Shown: positions 32,073 to 43,400, counted from the first letter of the stretch. The stretch is 64,000 nt of DNA from Linepithema humile (GCF_040581485.1 NC_090130.1:10168001-10232000); one strand, 5' to 3'. Notes: a model not told the origin generated them from the letters alone. A program made the numbers and translations.

Positions 32073-34376
32073 AGACCCGAGTAGAAATTTGATCAGGCGT
32101 GCCTTGTGTCATATAAGGCCCTAATTAGATATAAATAGGGCATGCCTGACTACGGCATGCCAGATCAGTACCTTTATAGGACCTTTTTTACTCTCGTATG
32201 TAATATATAATTAAGGCATATCTAATACGGCATCAGTCAGGACCTTCTCTAAGTTGCCCTAAAAAATCTTTACAGTAAAATCTGGTAAAGTAAGAATCAG
32301 GATCTTTATGAGTTTTTTTTTCAATATATAAATTTGAAAGATGTCACTCTGATATGCCAGAGTAATGAAATCCTTATGGCAATTTTTCTCAATTTCTTCT
32401 AACAAAAAATTTTCAAAAGTAAATTTGTCTATGATAAAGCATCAATTAGAGCTTTTTTATTTGACTAATATTATCATTGTAGAAACTACGATTTTTTTTC
32501 TTTTATTACGATATTTAGATTTATTTTTTATATACTTGATGTATAATTAATAAAAGGTACTGTGTAAGAATTTTTTTTGGTGTATAAATGATATATATAA
32601 GTAATATTTTAAAATAACTTGAATTTAACTATATATTTCTGATATTAACAAATTTAAATTTATTAAAGTTAAAATTATTTCACAAATTTTGGACTCTCTG
32701 GTTCATATTTGGCGGAATTATTGCTAATTGTTTCATAATTTGCAAAAGACTGGAACGGATTTCGCTTTATACGGCACCAAAACACAATAGAAAATAAAAT
32801 TCTCAATTCAAAAAAGCCACAGGATAACAAACATGATAATGATAAAGAGAATAAAATAATGAATCAAGTAATTGAGAGCTTCAGCGAAGAAGACAGAAAC
32901 GATGAAGAATAGTGAAATAGTTAAAAAAAAATTAAGATTTTTAAACGTAAGAATATTTTATTTCGTTTTTGTTATTTTGTGTTTTTTTTTTTTATAAATG
33001 ATAAACGGATGTTATGATTTGAACAGATGTTTATGTTATGTGGATTTATATGTCAGCTTGTTTATATTTTGTTTTTAAGCGTGCATTTTTTATTTCTTGA
33101 AAAATGTTTAAAAAATGTAAAGATTAAATTCTTAGTATTATTTTTTTACTAATTCTGTAAATTCTTTAAAAATCTTAATGTTCTAAATAAATAATAAAAA
33201 TATTAAAAATATTCAAATTTATAGTTATTTATTTTAGAGCCTGACAGCATCCTTATGTCAATCCTATTAAGGCTCTTTTTCTTTATCCTGATGTTGTCCT
33301 GATAATATGCCTGAAAAGGTCCTCATGAATCCGGCTAATGTGGTCCTTATTAGGTAAATGAAATCCGGTCCTGACTATGCAACGCGTTACACATCTTGTC
33401 AGAACCAAATCAGGTGACCTTACCAGGGCCAGATTATATATTACGGCACTCTGATTTGGACCTGCTCAGACACTTAATAAAATTTCTACTCGGGGACTGG
33501 GAGGGGCATCGATTATTAAGACAGAATAAAAAACGTAATAATAATGAATTGAGCGACATCAATGTTTAATTGACACATCAATGTTTATACATTAAAGGAG
33601 CATTATTATATGTAATCAAAAATAAAAAAATTTTTAAACCGCGCTAGTACTTTTTCAGGACCTTATCAGTACCTGCTAGAAACCTTACTAGTAACTATAG
33701 TAAGCCTTAGAAATAAGCAGGCAAAAATAGGGCGTCTCATCCGGCCCTGACAAGAATAGCCTGATCAGGCATTAGACGTTCTCGACGTTACATTTAAGGT
33801 CAGAGCCTGATAACGTTTCCCGATGAGCGCCTGATCAGCCGTTAGGCCACCCTGATAATGACTCTAACAGGGCCCTTCTACAATTTCTGCTCGGGTTCAG
33901 AACATTTATAAAAAAATAGTAATTTTATCTACAAATAATAATATAGTATATGTACGTATCTTGTTTCCGAATTGCACGAAATCTTTTAACACGCATTCGT
34001 GTTAATTTCCGATTTCTTTCTGTATGATCCATTCTGTATGATTATTACTTTATTTCAAACACAATATACACGATACGCACTACACGATATTGTAACGTAA
34101 CTGTTTATTAAACTCTTGATGTCAACTAGCTTAACTATCATATAATGGTTAGGTTAGGTTCATAAAATGGTCATGCGCACATTCGATAAAGAATTTTAGA
34201 GAAAACCTGATCAGGGCACTGTTAGGATTGCCTGAATTTGGCGCTAATAGAGCAGCCATTATCCGGCGTTGACAGAGCCGGATCAGGCTTTCCACAATAA
34301 GGCATGCCGGAACATTACCTAATAGCGCCCGGAATAAAATTCAGGCAAACCGTAACCATTTTCTACTCAGGCATAT
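32073..34376. repeat. Degenerate palindromic elements with CCCGAG(C/T)AGAAATTT-like ends
   Basis: End motifs occur at 32073 (CCCGAGTAGAAATTTGATCA), inverted at ~33482-33496 (AAATTTCTACTCGGGG), inverted at ~33882-33895 (AATTTCTGCTCGGG) and at ~34362. Between them the strings CCTGATCAGG, GGCATGCC and AGGCCCTGA recur in both orientations. A 0.9-kb AT-rich stretch (32290-33230) is enclosed. The same family occurs at 23958. No coding potential; probably old non-autonomous elements. An AACCTAACC-type string at 34148 is isolated and not telomeric. Confidence 0.55.
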
Positions 34377-34499
34377 ATATATTAGAGTTCACAATTATAA
34401 GTAATTATATATATATATATCGCGCGAATATTATACATGTGTAATATTTTAAACAAATCAATTTCACCAAAATACATCATTTATGATATTTATTTTATT

Positions 34500-34935
34500 T
34501 CGACTAGTTGAATAATATATTGTAAATGTAATATTTGAAATAGAATGTTGCCAGAATATTTCATATGAGACATTCATAAAGATTTCAAGCAAAACCCCTC
34601 CAGAATATTGCAAGAATATTGCAAATGTAATATTTCAAATAGAAAGTCTGTAGAATATTTCATTCGCGACATTCTGAAATATGTCAAATAGAATGTTGCC
34701 AGAATATTTCATATGAGACATTTAGAAAGATTTCAAGCAAAACGTCTCTGGAATGTGGCAGAAATATTGCAAATATAATATTTTAAATAGAATGTCTGTA
34801 GAACATTTCAAATAAAATATCTTACATGTAATATCTCTAGATGTTTGCAAAAATATTTCAAATGAAATATTATGTACAAGACATTTGAAATATTCTAGCG
34901 ACATTCTGGTAACATTCCATGCTGTGTGGGTAGTT
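34500..34935. repeat. Degenerate repeats built on AATATTTCA / GAATGTTGCCAGAATA
   Basis: AATAGAATGTTGCCAGAATA followed by TTTCATATGAGACATT occurs near 34539 and 34690. Related GAATATTGCAAATGTAATAT strings repeat between and after, ending in ACATTCCATGCTGTGTGGG. No gene is recognised. Confidence 0.6.
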
Positions 34936-35731
34936 ACACACAAAGAAAAAACCCGTTTTTTTTTCAAAGGGGTGTTTCACCCCTTAAATTTGAGATAGGA
35001 CCGCTATAAAAAAATACGTGTCTCCTCAAATTGTATGTTTTACAACATATTTCAAGGAGAATCAAATCGGGGGGGAGGATACCTGTGAACGTTCCCTTGT
35101 TAGTTTAATTTATTAGACATTTTTCATATGCCTATTTAGTCTTGTACATTACATCATGGCAGTAATACAAACTCGAGTCGGTTAGCACCCGAGCACCGCG
35201 GTGAAGGAAGGCACACAACAAGCGAAAACCACTTTACGTCACGCGTATGTATGCGCGTATGTCCCGCCGAACGTCGTATATTATCAAATCATCCGATAAT
35301 ATGACACAGACCACATGTTAGTATAATAAATTACTAACAAAAAAAAAATACACATGTAAAAATGGCCCAGTACACGTTAATCGCTTGACTTTATTTATTG
35401 AAAATTGCTAGCTCGCGTTACATTTGGCTCTAGCTTTATTTATATTTTTTTAATAAAATATTGAGCATAATGAATGGGCCCCGTCCGCCGCCCATTCTCG
35501 TGAGACGCAACCAACAAAATTTTCGTCTCTCCGTTTTTTACTTGTGTGCCACGCATATAAACGTATCTTTCCTCAAATATGTTAATACGCACACATGTAC
35601 ACATTTAGCAATAAGTGCACTACTTTCTTTTTACTCAAATCACATGCTACATGTTTGAAATAACAGTGATTTGAAAAACAAACTACATCACAATAAATTA
35701 GTTTTTAATTGTGTAATATAGTGAAAGAAAT
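34936..35731. other. Region downstream of the ULP1-like frame, possible element end
   Basis: Mostly AT-rich. Near 35290-35330 the minus strand reads ACATGTGGTCTGTGTCATAT, then TATCGGATGATTT. This resembles 59636-59680 and the inverted motif at ~60317. It may be the 3' end of the Mutator-like element. No gene is supported. Confidence 0.45.
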
Positions 35732-36337
35732 TTACTGTCTTGGGAAAGGCGACAATTTGTTATTTTCTAAAATAGTAATGAAATGACGTCTCATAAGTTC
35801 TACGTCATTACTATACATTTTCTCACAGGGATTTTTTCCCAAAACTACATCTGTAGCAAAGGCAACAGCGTAAATTCCACAAGACAAACCATTCGGTTGT
35901 GTTTGCACTTTTTCAAAAATTATGTCACTTACGTTTATTTTGGGAAAACGTTTGTGAATATAATTTTTTTTCTTCGCTGCCAATTTTTTATATGTACAGC
36001 CGGATATGCTGTCATACACGCGAAGTTTTGTGCCATCGAAGAAAATGCATCGCCAGTGGTTAGTACAATTCCCTCCAATGATTTGTAAGCTTTTATCAGT
36101 ATCATTGGCTGTAATAAGTTCTGGGAATTGTATATACTGAACGCTTTGCGTTTCAAAACATGAAGTTTCTCTAACGACGAGCAAGAATCTGTCTAATGAT
36201 TCATCATTGACATAGTTCTGTATAGGCAGAACATTCTCTTTTATTACAGAAAGAGAAGCAATTATACCATTTAATATTTTTCTACGTTTCACCACTTCAT
36301 TTTTAATCAGAATTTGTCTTTTGTTACAATAACTGAC
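35732..36337 (-). pseudogene. ULP1-like (C48) cysteine protease, 3' part of a split frame
   Basis: The minus frame shows the C48 protease signature in order: His in NHWRC, Asp in LRVYDSISG, then NGLSCGIYAVAFATDV with the catalytic Cys. The protein ends NKLSPFPRQ. Such proteases are often carried by Mutator-type and other large DNA transposons. The frame is open upstream to 36338, where a PIF/Harbinger element begins. On the other side of that element the YqaJ-like frame continues in the same phase. The two were therefore one exonuclease-protease ORF before the insertion. The protease part has no internal lesion. Confidence 0.8.
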
Positions 36338-36340
36338 TAA

Positions 36341-37254
36341 TAGCGTTTTTCACTGAGCCGCACTGAGTGCGCACCGAAAACTTGTTCAATAGCAGCAGCA
36401 CTGTACGAGGTTACCAAAAGTACGAGTTTCTTGCACTCCCAGCTAAACAATAAACTACATGTGTCAAGTGCCAAAAAGTGCAATATTTCTGGATTTACGA
36501 AAAATGATGGAACAGTCAGAGGAATTAAACATTTGCTTTAAAGTCAATAATGACATGCTGTCATCAAAATTTTAATCAAGTGAAATAGATTTATTCAATA
36601 AATTGATAATGTGTCAAAAATGATAATATGTCCAATTCAGCAGAGGTAGATTTACTACCTCCGTGAGTTCTATCAGACGGATAGAATTGTGAAATTGCGT
36701 AAATATCAATTATTTTATAAGCTGTTGCTCTTGCAACACGAAAATGACTTTTGAACTGTAACAATAATATATAATTATTTGTAGCACTTATATACAACAC
36801 ATGTATATATTTTTTCACATAATACAATACCAATACAGCACAATAAACAATACCTGTATAGCAACAATTAAATTATTAATAAATAATAAATATATAATCA
36901 CGACTTACGTCCTTATCCGTAAGATTATGTACATTAATAAAATTTTCGATTTTTGGAATTTTTTGTGGATTTCCTTTTGTTATTTCATCTTCATCACTGC
37001 TAGATGATGAAGAAGATAGCAAATCTAGCAATTGAAGAGCATTAAAAATATCGCGCGCTGCCATCTTGCACTCAACCGACACCGTCTCTTAGAGCTCGTG
37101 TCGAATTTATGCACTAACGTGCAAAAACTCGGCACTCAACTTCTCACTGGAACAGCGCGCTCCGTCTCCGTGCGCACCGAAACGCCCAGTAAAATACGTT
37201 GCCCTCATCTAGTGCGCACCCAGTGCGCACCAGTGCGATCAGTGAAAAACGCTA
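36341..37254. mobile_element. PIF/Harbinger element, 914 bp, TAA target duplication
   Basis: Inverted termini TAGCGTTTTTCACTGA and TCAGTGAAAAACGCTA are followed inward by CGCACTG and GTGCGCAC motifs. Perfect 3-bp duplications TAA flank it (36338-36340 and 37255-37257), the PIF/Harbinger hallmark. It carries only the first part of a nuclease gene, so it is non-autonomous. Confidence 0.92.
36591..37064 (-). pseudogene. PIF/Harbinger nuclease, amino-terminal exons only
   Basis: Exon 1 (37064-36909) reads MAARDIFNALQLLDLL, a Ser/Asp-Glu run, then PKIENFINVHNLTDKD before GTAAGT. Exon 2 (36755-36591) continues in phase with FKSHFRVARATAYKIIDIYA and HGGSKSTSAELDILSFL. This is the region just before the catalytic domain of Harbinger DDE nucleases. 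The catalytic part is missing and the frame ends after HYQFIE. Confidence 0.75.
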
Positions 37255-38160
37255 TAAGATGCAGTCGCTATCTTGCTCTGTATTCAGAGCAACAGCAATG
37301 TTTGTTGTGTCTGTTGGCAAAACGTTTTGTTTTACATCTTTGCTTTTTTGCATATCTTTTTTTTCTAGAATTTTTTTTTCCCTACTTTGTTGCTCGTGTC
37401 TAATTTTATTTCTAGACGTTTCTTCTTTAGCATCTATAATATATTGTGCATTTCTAATAGGCATATGCCTATTGTGTCGGCTATCCAAAATTTCTGGAAG
37501 CATACATTCATAATAAAAGCATGTTAGAAAGGGTAGCATTTCATCTATCCAAAATGTTTTGTCTGTATCAACATGCACTATTTTTAAGCCTTTAGGCGTC
37601 CACACAGTGAAAATACAATAATCTCGCTGTGTTATGTTTAACTGACCTTGAACTTGATAAAAGAATCGGTGATTCCGATTCATTTTATTTGAATTCTTTT
37701 TATCAATATGCCTTTTAATTGAGGCAATTTCTGTATAGCCTCATCAGCTGTTATATTCTCAGCTGACAAAAGACATTTAATCTCTACCAAACCGTCATTA
37801 TCAATAAAACCGTCAGGAGAAGCACCCAAGAATGGATTTTCATAATCAATGAACAATCCACATGGTTTAATTTCTTTTTGTAAAATTCCTGCTAATTCCT
37901 TTCTTGCAATTTCCTCCATATCGCGCCCATATTTCATAGCAGATGTTGTCGATACACGGAGGAAACAAAATATTTTTTACAGTCACTGCGCAAGACGTTG
38001 TTGATCTCATGCGACATACAATTCCAAAATTGGATGCCGTCAACATCTCACGTCTTAGTGATTGCCACAATTCGCATTGACTTTGGCCTCTCGTATCACG
38101 TTCAATTAATTGTCGATTTTCTGCATTTTCAACCAACTTTTCCATATGATTATATTCAAG
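37255..38160 (-). pseudogene. YqaJ-like exonuclease domain, frameshifted, 5' part of a split frame
   Basis: Minus-strand pieces: MEKLVENAENRQLIERDTRG ... REMLTASNFGIVCRMRS (38145 down), then GRDMEEIARKELAG ... ENPFLGASPDGFI ... LVEIKCLLSAENI (37937 down), then FFYQVQGQLNITQRDYCIFT (37683 down). The SPDG and VEIKC motifs are the metal-binding core of lambda-exonuclease/YqaJ-type nucleases. Frame changes occur near 37938 and 37695, and two in-frame stops lie between this domain and the upstream transposase frame. Reading ends at the Harbinger insertion and resumes in phase in the protease frame. Confidence 0.78.
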
Positions 38161-38265
38161 TTATTTGAATACGTCAGATGGAAAATCTGGTTTTTGTGAT
38201 TTTGGGCCATAATGACAATCTGTTTCCTGTTCTTGTTTAAATTTTTTTTGTCTTCCATCTACTTC

Positions 38266-39917
38266 TCAAGATTCTCTGGTTCTCGCAACTTTTATTTGTC
38301 GTCGCTTCTCTAAATTTGCGACAACGACAGGAACATTCTTACACATGCTTTCATGAACTTGCGTTAGAACTTCTTGTGTATTATGTTGCACAACAGCTCC
38401 CGCAATTCTAGTATTATAAGAACCTCGTTTGCTAAAATGAATGCGCTTTGCACCAATTTCTTTGCAGATAATTGAATTAAACGCTTCTGCAGGATTGTTT
38501 GTTAAATTTAATAACAAACTATCGGAATAAGCGCTTAGGTGCATTATAGCACTTTCTATTTTTTTATATAGGCCGTGCAATTTCAAATATGGCACATAAT
38601 TTTGAATTTTATTACTGTTTTCTTTACATGTACGACCGCGTTCTGTACATTTTTTATGTTCGCCAAATATATGGCTAGGAATGTTTAATATGTCTTTTTG
38701 TAATTCCATCGCTTTATAATGGTGAGGTTGGCTTTCTGCCCTTCGTACAGCTGTAATACGTCTTTGCGTATTTTTAAAATGTTGTTCTTCACAACATTTC
38801 GTATTTGTACAAAGCCACGCTTTCTCTGTAACTTTGGTTGAACTGTCTCCGCCACGACTTTCAACTTTTTACATAAATTGCGAAGCAAGTGATTGGTGCA
38901 TTCTATCTTTTTAACAATCACCTTTTGTTCGCGATACGGTGCGTTATTTCTGATAGACTGATATACGCTGCTATCGCCATTGGCAACAACTGTTTTATAT
39001 ATTAGTCCATGAATTTCAAGGCTATTTTTAAAACCTTCTGCAATGGCGTCGCTCTCCATACTAGTGGAGCTTGCATTGCGGTCAAAATTTTTGTAGCACT
39101 TATGACTTCTTGCATCAAGGCTTCTTTGCTCCGCCATATCACAAATCGTACAAAATTTGTTACGGATACCTATGAAGAGAACTTTCCCCGTGCGGTAACC
39201 AATTATGGCACCCACACCGGAAGGTGAATCGTAGGCGGTGCCGTATGATCTCTTCATACAACAACCATCCGTTACAACGGTTATATATGGAATGCCATTT
39301 ATGGTTTCACCTCTTTCGAGAGCAAGTTGTTTTTCAATCTCGCCTGCCATTTTCATGCTCTCCATGGCAGTTTTCATAAAATCATTGACTACATTTTCAC
39401 GATGTTTTATGTAAGTCTTTTCAGACATGCAAAAAATATTCATAGCTGCACACAACTCTTCCAGTTGGGCATAACCAATCCCAACTGTTATAGTTGCAGC
39501 TATAGCAGCTGTATTGAGATCCAACTTTTCAGGTTCTGACCATATGTTGGCTTCATAGTTGCACATTTGGCATTTGAAGAACAATTGTATCAGTAATCGA
39601 CGGCGACGAAAATTTATGAGTTTCCAATCTTTAAATTGGCACTCTATTTCTCGCGCATGGTTATCGAATACTCTGTGGATTTCATTCCACATAAAAGAAA
39701 TGTCGACTATGCGATGACCTTCGGGCAAGCTTTCTTGGATAGCATTTACATCCAAAGGACTCTTGTCGATAACGAAACTGTTATCTTCGCATAATTCGAC
39801 ATTTTTATCATACGTACCTTGTTCATCTTCCGGGCACTGCACTACTTTTATATTGATATCCGAATCTATCACGTCGTGCAATTGTTGACGCAAAGATTCA
39901 TTATCAATATTATTAGT
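38266..39917 (-). pseudogene. Mutator-like transposase (PF20700-type), broken
   Basis: The 402-aa frame carries FKCQMCNYEANIW, VVTDGCCMKRSYGTAYDSPS and IRNKFCTICDMAEQ, then VVANGDSSVYQSIR and a CTNHLLRNLCKKL segment. A frameshift at ~38725 leads into the 147-aa frame with NNPAEAFNSIICKEIGAKRI. D in VTDG, D in NGDSS and E in NPAEAF are plausible catalytic acids. I recognise this as the Mutator-like transposase domain seen in arthropod proteins together with YqaJ and ULP domains. The amino-terminal frame is cut at 39917 by a 3.4-kb insertion and resumes in phase at 43359-43397. Confidence 0.75.
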
Positions 39918-40288
39918 TTAAAATGGTGATACACGCTTATTTATTGAGTAACAAGTCACAATAAAAATCAATCCAGACAGTCAGAAGAATTAAGTTGCCA
40001 TGTCTGACACACGAGGAAAAAGCAAGGGGTGGACAAAAAGTTCGTAAAAATGGACAAAAGAGACCTACACCAAAAAAACAACCAGTTTAAATTTTGACTA
40101 ACAAGGGGAGACTACGACGTGATACCAATCGATTTTGTCGAAACTCCGTGTATCGATAGAGTATCATGTCAAGTGTTTCAGGGTAAACGGATAAGACGCA
40201 ATTCTCAAGCATTCGCGAAAAAATCGAGATTAAAGAATCCCAAGCGCTATATTAACACATGGCGTAGAGCATAAAATCGAAGAGCGCG

Positions 40289-40371
40289 TAGCTCAGCGAT
40301 TAAGTACTAGACTCGTAACGGCAACGTTGCTGGTTCGAATCTCGATAATTTTTTTTTTTTTTTTTTTTTTT
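40289..40371 (+). repeat. tRNA-like Pol III module in left inverted repeat
   Basis: TAGCTCAGCGA (40289-40299) fits an A box except the last base, and GGTTCGAATCT (40332-40342) fits a B box. A CTCGTAA string lies where an anticodon loop (CGT) would be, and a 23-base T run follows as a Pol III-type terminator. The stems do not pair well, so it is not called a functional tRNA. Confidence 0.6.
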
Positions 40372-40597
40372 AATTTCTACAAAAGAATGTAATTATTAAT
40401 ATATTATTAATATATTATTATTAATACATACACAGAAAATAAATGTAAATACATTTTATTCATTCATTGCATATTAAAAAAGCACATTTTTCTACATATT
40501 ACGAAGGAAAAAATTAAATAAATGTTAATGTAAAATAATGGTAAATGGTCAGTGCTATACAAATAAATAAACATAAAAAATTAATGTGAAACATATT

Positions 40598-42394
40598 TTA
40601 TTCATCGGTGGAAGTAGATGGAACAGTACATGTTGAAGGATGATATTTATCATAAAAACAAACGAAACAATAATTCGCACGACAATGTGCGCATCGTATA
40701 AAAGTTACATTTTTACAATCGCATGACTTCTTTAAAATATCTAACGGAAAACATACTTCGTTGACATTCATGAAAACTTCTCTCTCATCTGTTAATTTTG
40801 ATGCAAACCATGCATATCGTAACATGTTTTCAAAAATGGGAGCAGACAGTTGATGATGTACAATTGCATGAATTTTGATGCAATCTTCACGAGACGCTAT
40901 TTCACGTTTTTGTTCTATTAAAAATGAACAATTTTGTAGGCGCTTGATAAGATTTTTAACTTGTCTATAAAAGTACACATCACACGGTTGACATAGCGGT
41001 GTGCATTTTGGAGGAATAACTTTAATTGTACATGTTCCTACATTGTTATCATCTTGAAAAATGTCATCATATAATGCAGGATTTGTTTGACCGCCCCACG
41101 AATCTATTAATAAAAGAAATTTCTCATGTTTCACATACGGTGATAACACTTCTTTTAAAAACTGTGTATACAGATATGTTGTGAGTTTTCCGGACTTCGA
41201 GGATGTTACTTTAACATTTTGATATATTTTAACGAACTCATCGACAGCTTTTTTTACTTTCGAACCGAATGCACCTGTCGCTTCTTGTAAACATATAAAT
41301 ACAAGTGGTAATAATTTTCCGGACATAGTCATTGCATATTGTGCTGTGTACGAGTGGCTGATTTTATTGCTACTTTTATGTTGTACAAAAACTGCTTTCG
41401 CTCTTTGCGTTGAGAGAGTTCTATTAAATGTCGATTGATACTGACATCCTGCAACAAAAAATTGATTTTAGATACAATTTAAATGTATTATATTACCGAT
41501 TATAAAGTAAAGTTACAATATATTTTACATCATTTTATAAAGAAATAAGTATTTACCTGTTTGATCTGTGTTGATGATGAAATCCTTATGAAAATTCGGA
41601 ATTAATACTTGTGTCTGTTTCCGGAATATATCTGCTGCAGCCAATATCTCTTCTAGCGTGGCAGTTTCTTTTTCTGTTACATATTTTGTGATTTTTCGTT
41701 GTTTAATTCTGTTCTGCTTTTTAAATTTTATAACCCACGGTTTTGATGCCTTAAAAGGAAAGTTTTCAAACTGACTTGCAGCACTTAACGCCCATTCTTG
41801 TAAATTTCTTGTTGTTACTTGTTGATAATTAACTCTGGCTTCCACGAAGCGATCATATGTCCATGAGTTAATGATAGAATACTTGTCTATAATTGTTCCT
41901 CCATGTTTTATATCTTCCTCCCATCGATATAAATGTTTCATGCTTTTTAAACGAGAGCATCCTTGTTTGTGTAGAGTTTTAAGAGTCCACTTTGGATGCT
42001 CTTTAGCCATGTTGACGACTTTAATTTTATAATCCAGAGGAATATATTCCATTGATTTATCTTTTTCTGGTAACATATATTGTTCGGAGTCATCGTCGTC
42101 TTGTATTTCTTCAAATTGACCTTCCTCGTCATCAGATTCTGCCATTATCAATTCTTCTGTTTCCACAAACATTTTACTGCCCAATATCTCAACGGTGGAT
42201 TTATATAAATCTTGACCAATTTGCATTGCCTCATGGCTAATTGTTCCAGAAGATTCTGGGGCCACGAGGTCATTTTCTAGGAGTAATTGCTCCAGATGTT
42301 TAATTGCATCTTTTAGCCGTAATTTTGATTCCTCGCTATGAAGTGAATTACTGTCACATTCATGTTCCGACGAAGAACGAGGAACACCTTCCAT
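40598..42394 (-). CDS. pogo-like transposase, two exons, ~562 aa, intact
   Basis: Exon 1 is 42394-41557 and exon 2 is 41448-40598; they join in phase (838 + 851 nt = 563 codons). An in-frame ATG at 42427 is an alternative start. The amino-terminal acidic region is followed by a helix-turn-helix (MAKEHPKWTLKTLHKQGCSR) and a CENP-B-like region (FKASKPWVIKFKKQNRIKQR). The catalytic domain shows D in NTDQTG, D in LLIDSWGGQTNP and D in CQPCDVYFYRQVKNLIKRL, about 40 residues after the second. A Cys-rich tail (CDCKNVTFIRCAHCRANYCF) may bind zinc. This is a DDE_1/pogo-type transposase. No lesion is visible, so the element may be functional. Confidence 0.85.
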
Positions 42395-42869
42395 TTTCTT
42401 GTTAATATTCACACAAATATCACACAAAAATTTTCTCTACTGTCTACTATCGTTGCTAGGAGCAAAATGCGCTCCGATGCTGCACGTAACGGCCGAGCGC
42501 CCAATATAGGACAATCTGATTGGGCCTTCGCCGAATATGGGCCAATCGGAGTAGACTACGTGGTTCTTTGTGCAAAGGGCCCTTGGTAACATAACGTTCT
42601 GCCTTCTCCTTCTTTCTGTGTAACGGCTTTCAACTGCTTCACACACAAAACACGTTTCACATTTATTTGTATATAGCACTGATTTATCCGTTGTTTAAAA
42701 ACAATCAATAATTACATTTATTTAATTTTTTCCTTCGTAATATGTAGAAAAATGTGCTTTTTTAATATGCAATGAATGAATAAAATGTATTTACATTTAT
42801 TTTCTGTGTATGTATTAATAATAATATATTAATAATATATTAATAATTACATTCTTTTGTAGAAATTAA

Positions 42870-42955
42870 AAAAAAAAAAAAAAAAAAAAATCATCGAGAC
42901 TCGAACCAGCAACGTTGCCGTTACGAGTCTAGTACTTAATCGCTGAGCTACGCGC
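42870..42955 (-). repeat. tRNA-like Pol III module in right inverted repeat
   Basis: Inverted copy of the module at 40289-40371, with the T run appearing as an A run on plus (42868-42890). The two modules point towards each other, into the element, because they lie in inverted repeats. Confidence 0.6.
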
Positions 42956-43164
42956 TCTTCGATTTTATGCTCTACGCCATGTGTTAATATAGCGCTTGGG
43001 ATTCTTTAAACTCGATTTTTTCGCGAATGCTTGAGAATTGCGTCTTATCCGTTTACCCTGAAACACTTGACATGATACTCTATCGATACACGGAGTTTCG
43101 ACAAAATCGATTGGTATCACGTCGTAGTCTCCCCTTGTAAGAGACGCAACAAAAATTAGATTCG

Positions 43165-43195
43165 CTGAAGAAGGCCCAAAAAAAGGTGCCGAAAC
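43165..43195 (+). ncRNA. Hammerhead-ribozyme-like core (Penelope type)
   Basis: CTGAAGA is followed by a short hairpin-capable stretch (GGCC, A-rich loop, GGTGCC) and then GAAAC. CUGANGA, stem II and GAAA are the hammerhead core, and Penelope-like elements are known to carry such motifs near their ends. Stem II pairing is GGC/GCC. Flanking stems were not resolved. Confidence 0.5.
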
Positions 43196-43359
43196 GTTCG
43201 ACAATTAGATGTAAGATATACGACAAACACATGTAAAATATATTAATAAATAGCACCTAGAACAAGCTAAGGCTCAATAAATAAGCGTGTATCACCATTT
43301 TAAAGTTTTAATTGAAAAACTGAGCCTAATTAAAAAATTCTTTTTATAATATTATTAGT

Positions 43360-43400
43360 GCTATTATCTTTCTTCAGTTGTGCTTTTTGCGACCGACGCC
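43360..43400 (-). pseudogene. Displaced amino-terminal piece of the Mutator-like transposase
   Basis: A TTTCTTTGCAG acceptor on minus is followed by a frame (RRSQKAQLKKDNST) that continues across the 12-bp target duplication into the transposase at 39905. Upstream exons were not identified. Confidence 0.6.

Larger units (their letters stand above)
40107..43137. mobile_element. pogo-like (Tc1/mariner superfamily) transposon with ~420-bp inverted repeats
   Basis: Termini CAAGGGGAGACTACGACGTG and its complement are adjacent to TA/TAA. The inverted repeats (40107-~40523 and ~42716-43137) are near-identical over the whole length, including a tRNA-like module, a 23-base T run, an AT-rich spacer and TTACGAAGGAAAAAATTAAA. 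It encloses an intact two-exon transposase on minus and is nested in the Penelope-like derivative. Confidence 0.88.
39918..43347. mobile_element. Short Penelope-like derivative inserted in the Mutator-like transposase
   Basis: Flanked by the 12-bp direct repeat AATATTATTAGT at 39906-39917 and 43348-43359. Removing the insert and one repeat restores an open frame in the host transposase (RRSQKAQLKKDNSTNN leading into IDNESLRQQLHD). The ~400 bp left after subtracting the nested pogo element has 30-bp inverted sequences near its ends (AAAATGGTGATACACGCTTA and complement) and a hammerhead-like motif at 43165-43195. A ribozyme-bearing non-autonomous Penelope-like element is inferred. Confidence 0.65.

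Noticed and set aside
34140..34165. TTAGGTTAGG-like string as telomeric repeat
   Set aside because: Only about two units, isolated within unrelated sequence.
40281..40345. Functional tRNA-Thr (CGT) gene
   Set aside because: A and B boxes and a CGT loop are present, but D, anticodon and T stems do not pair acceptably.
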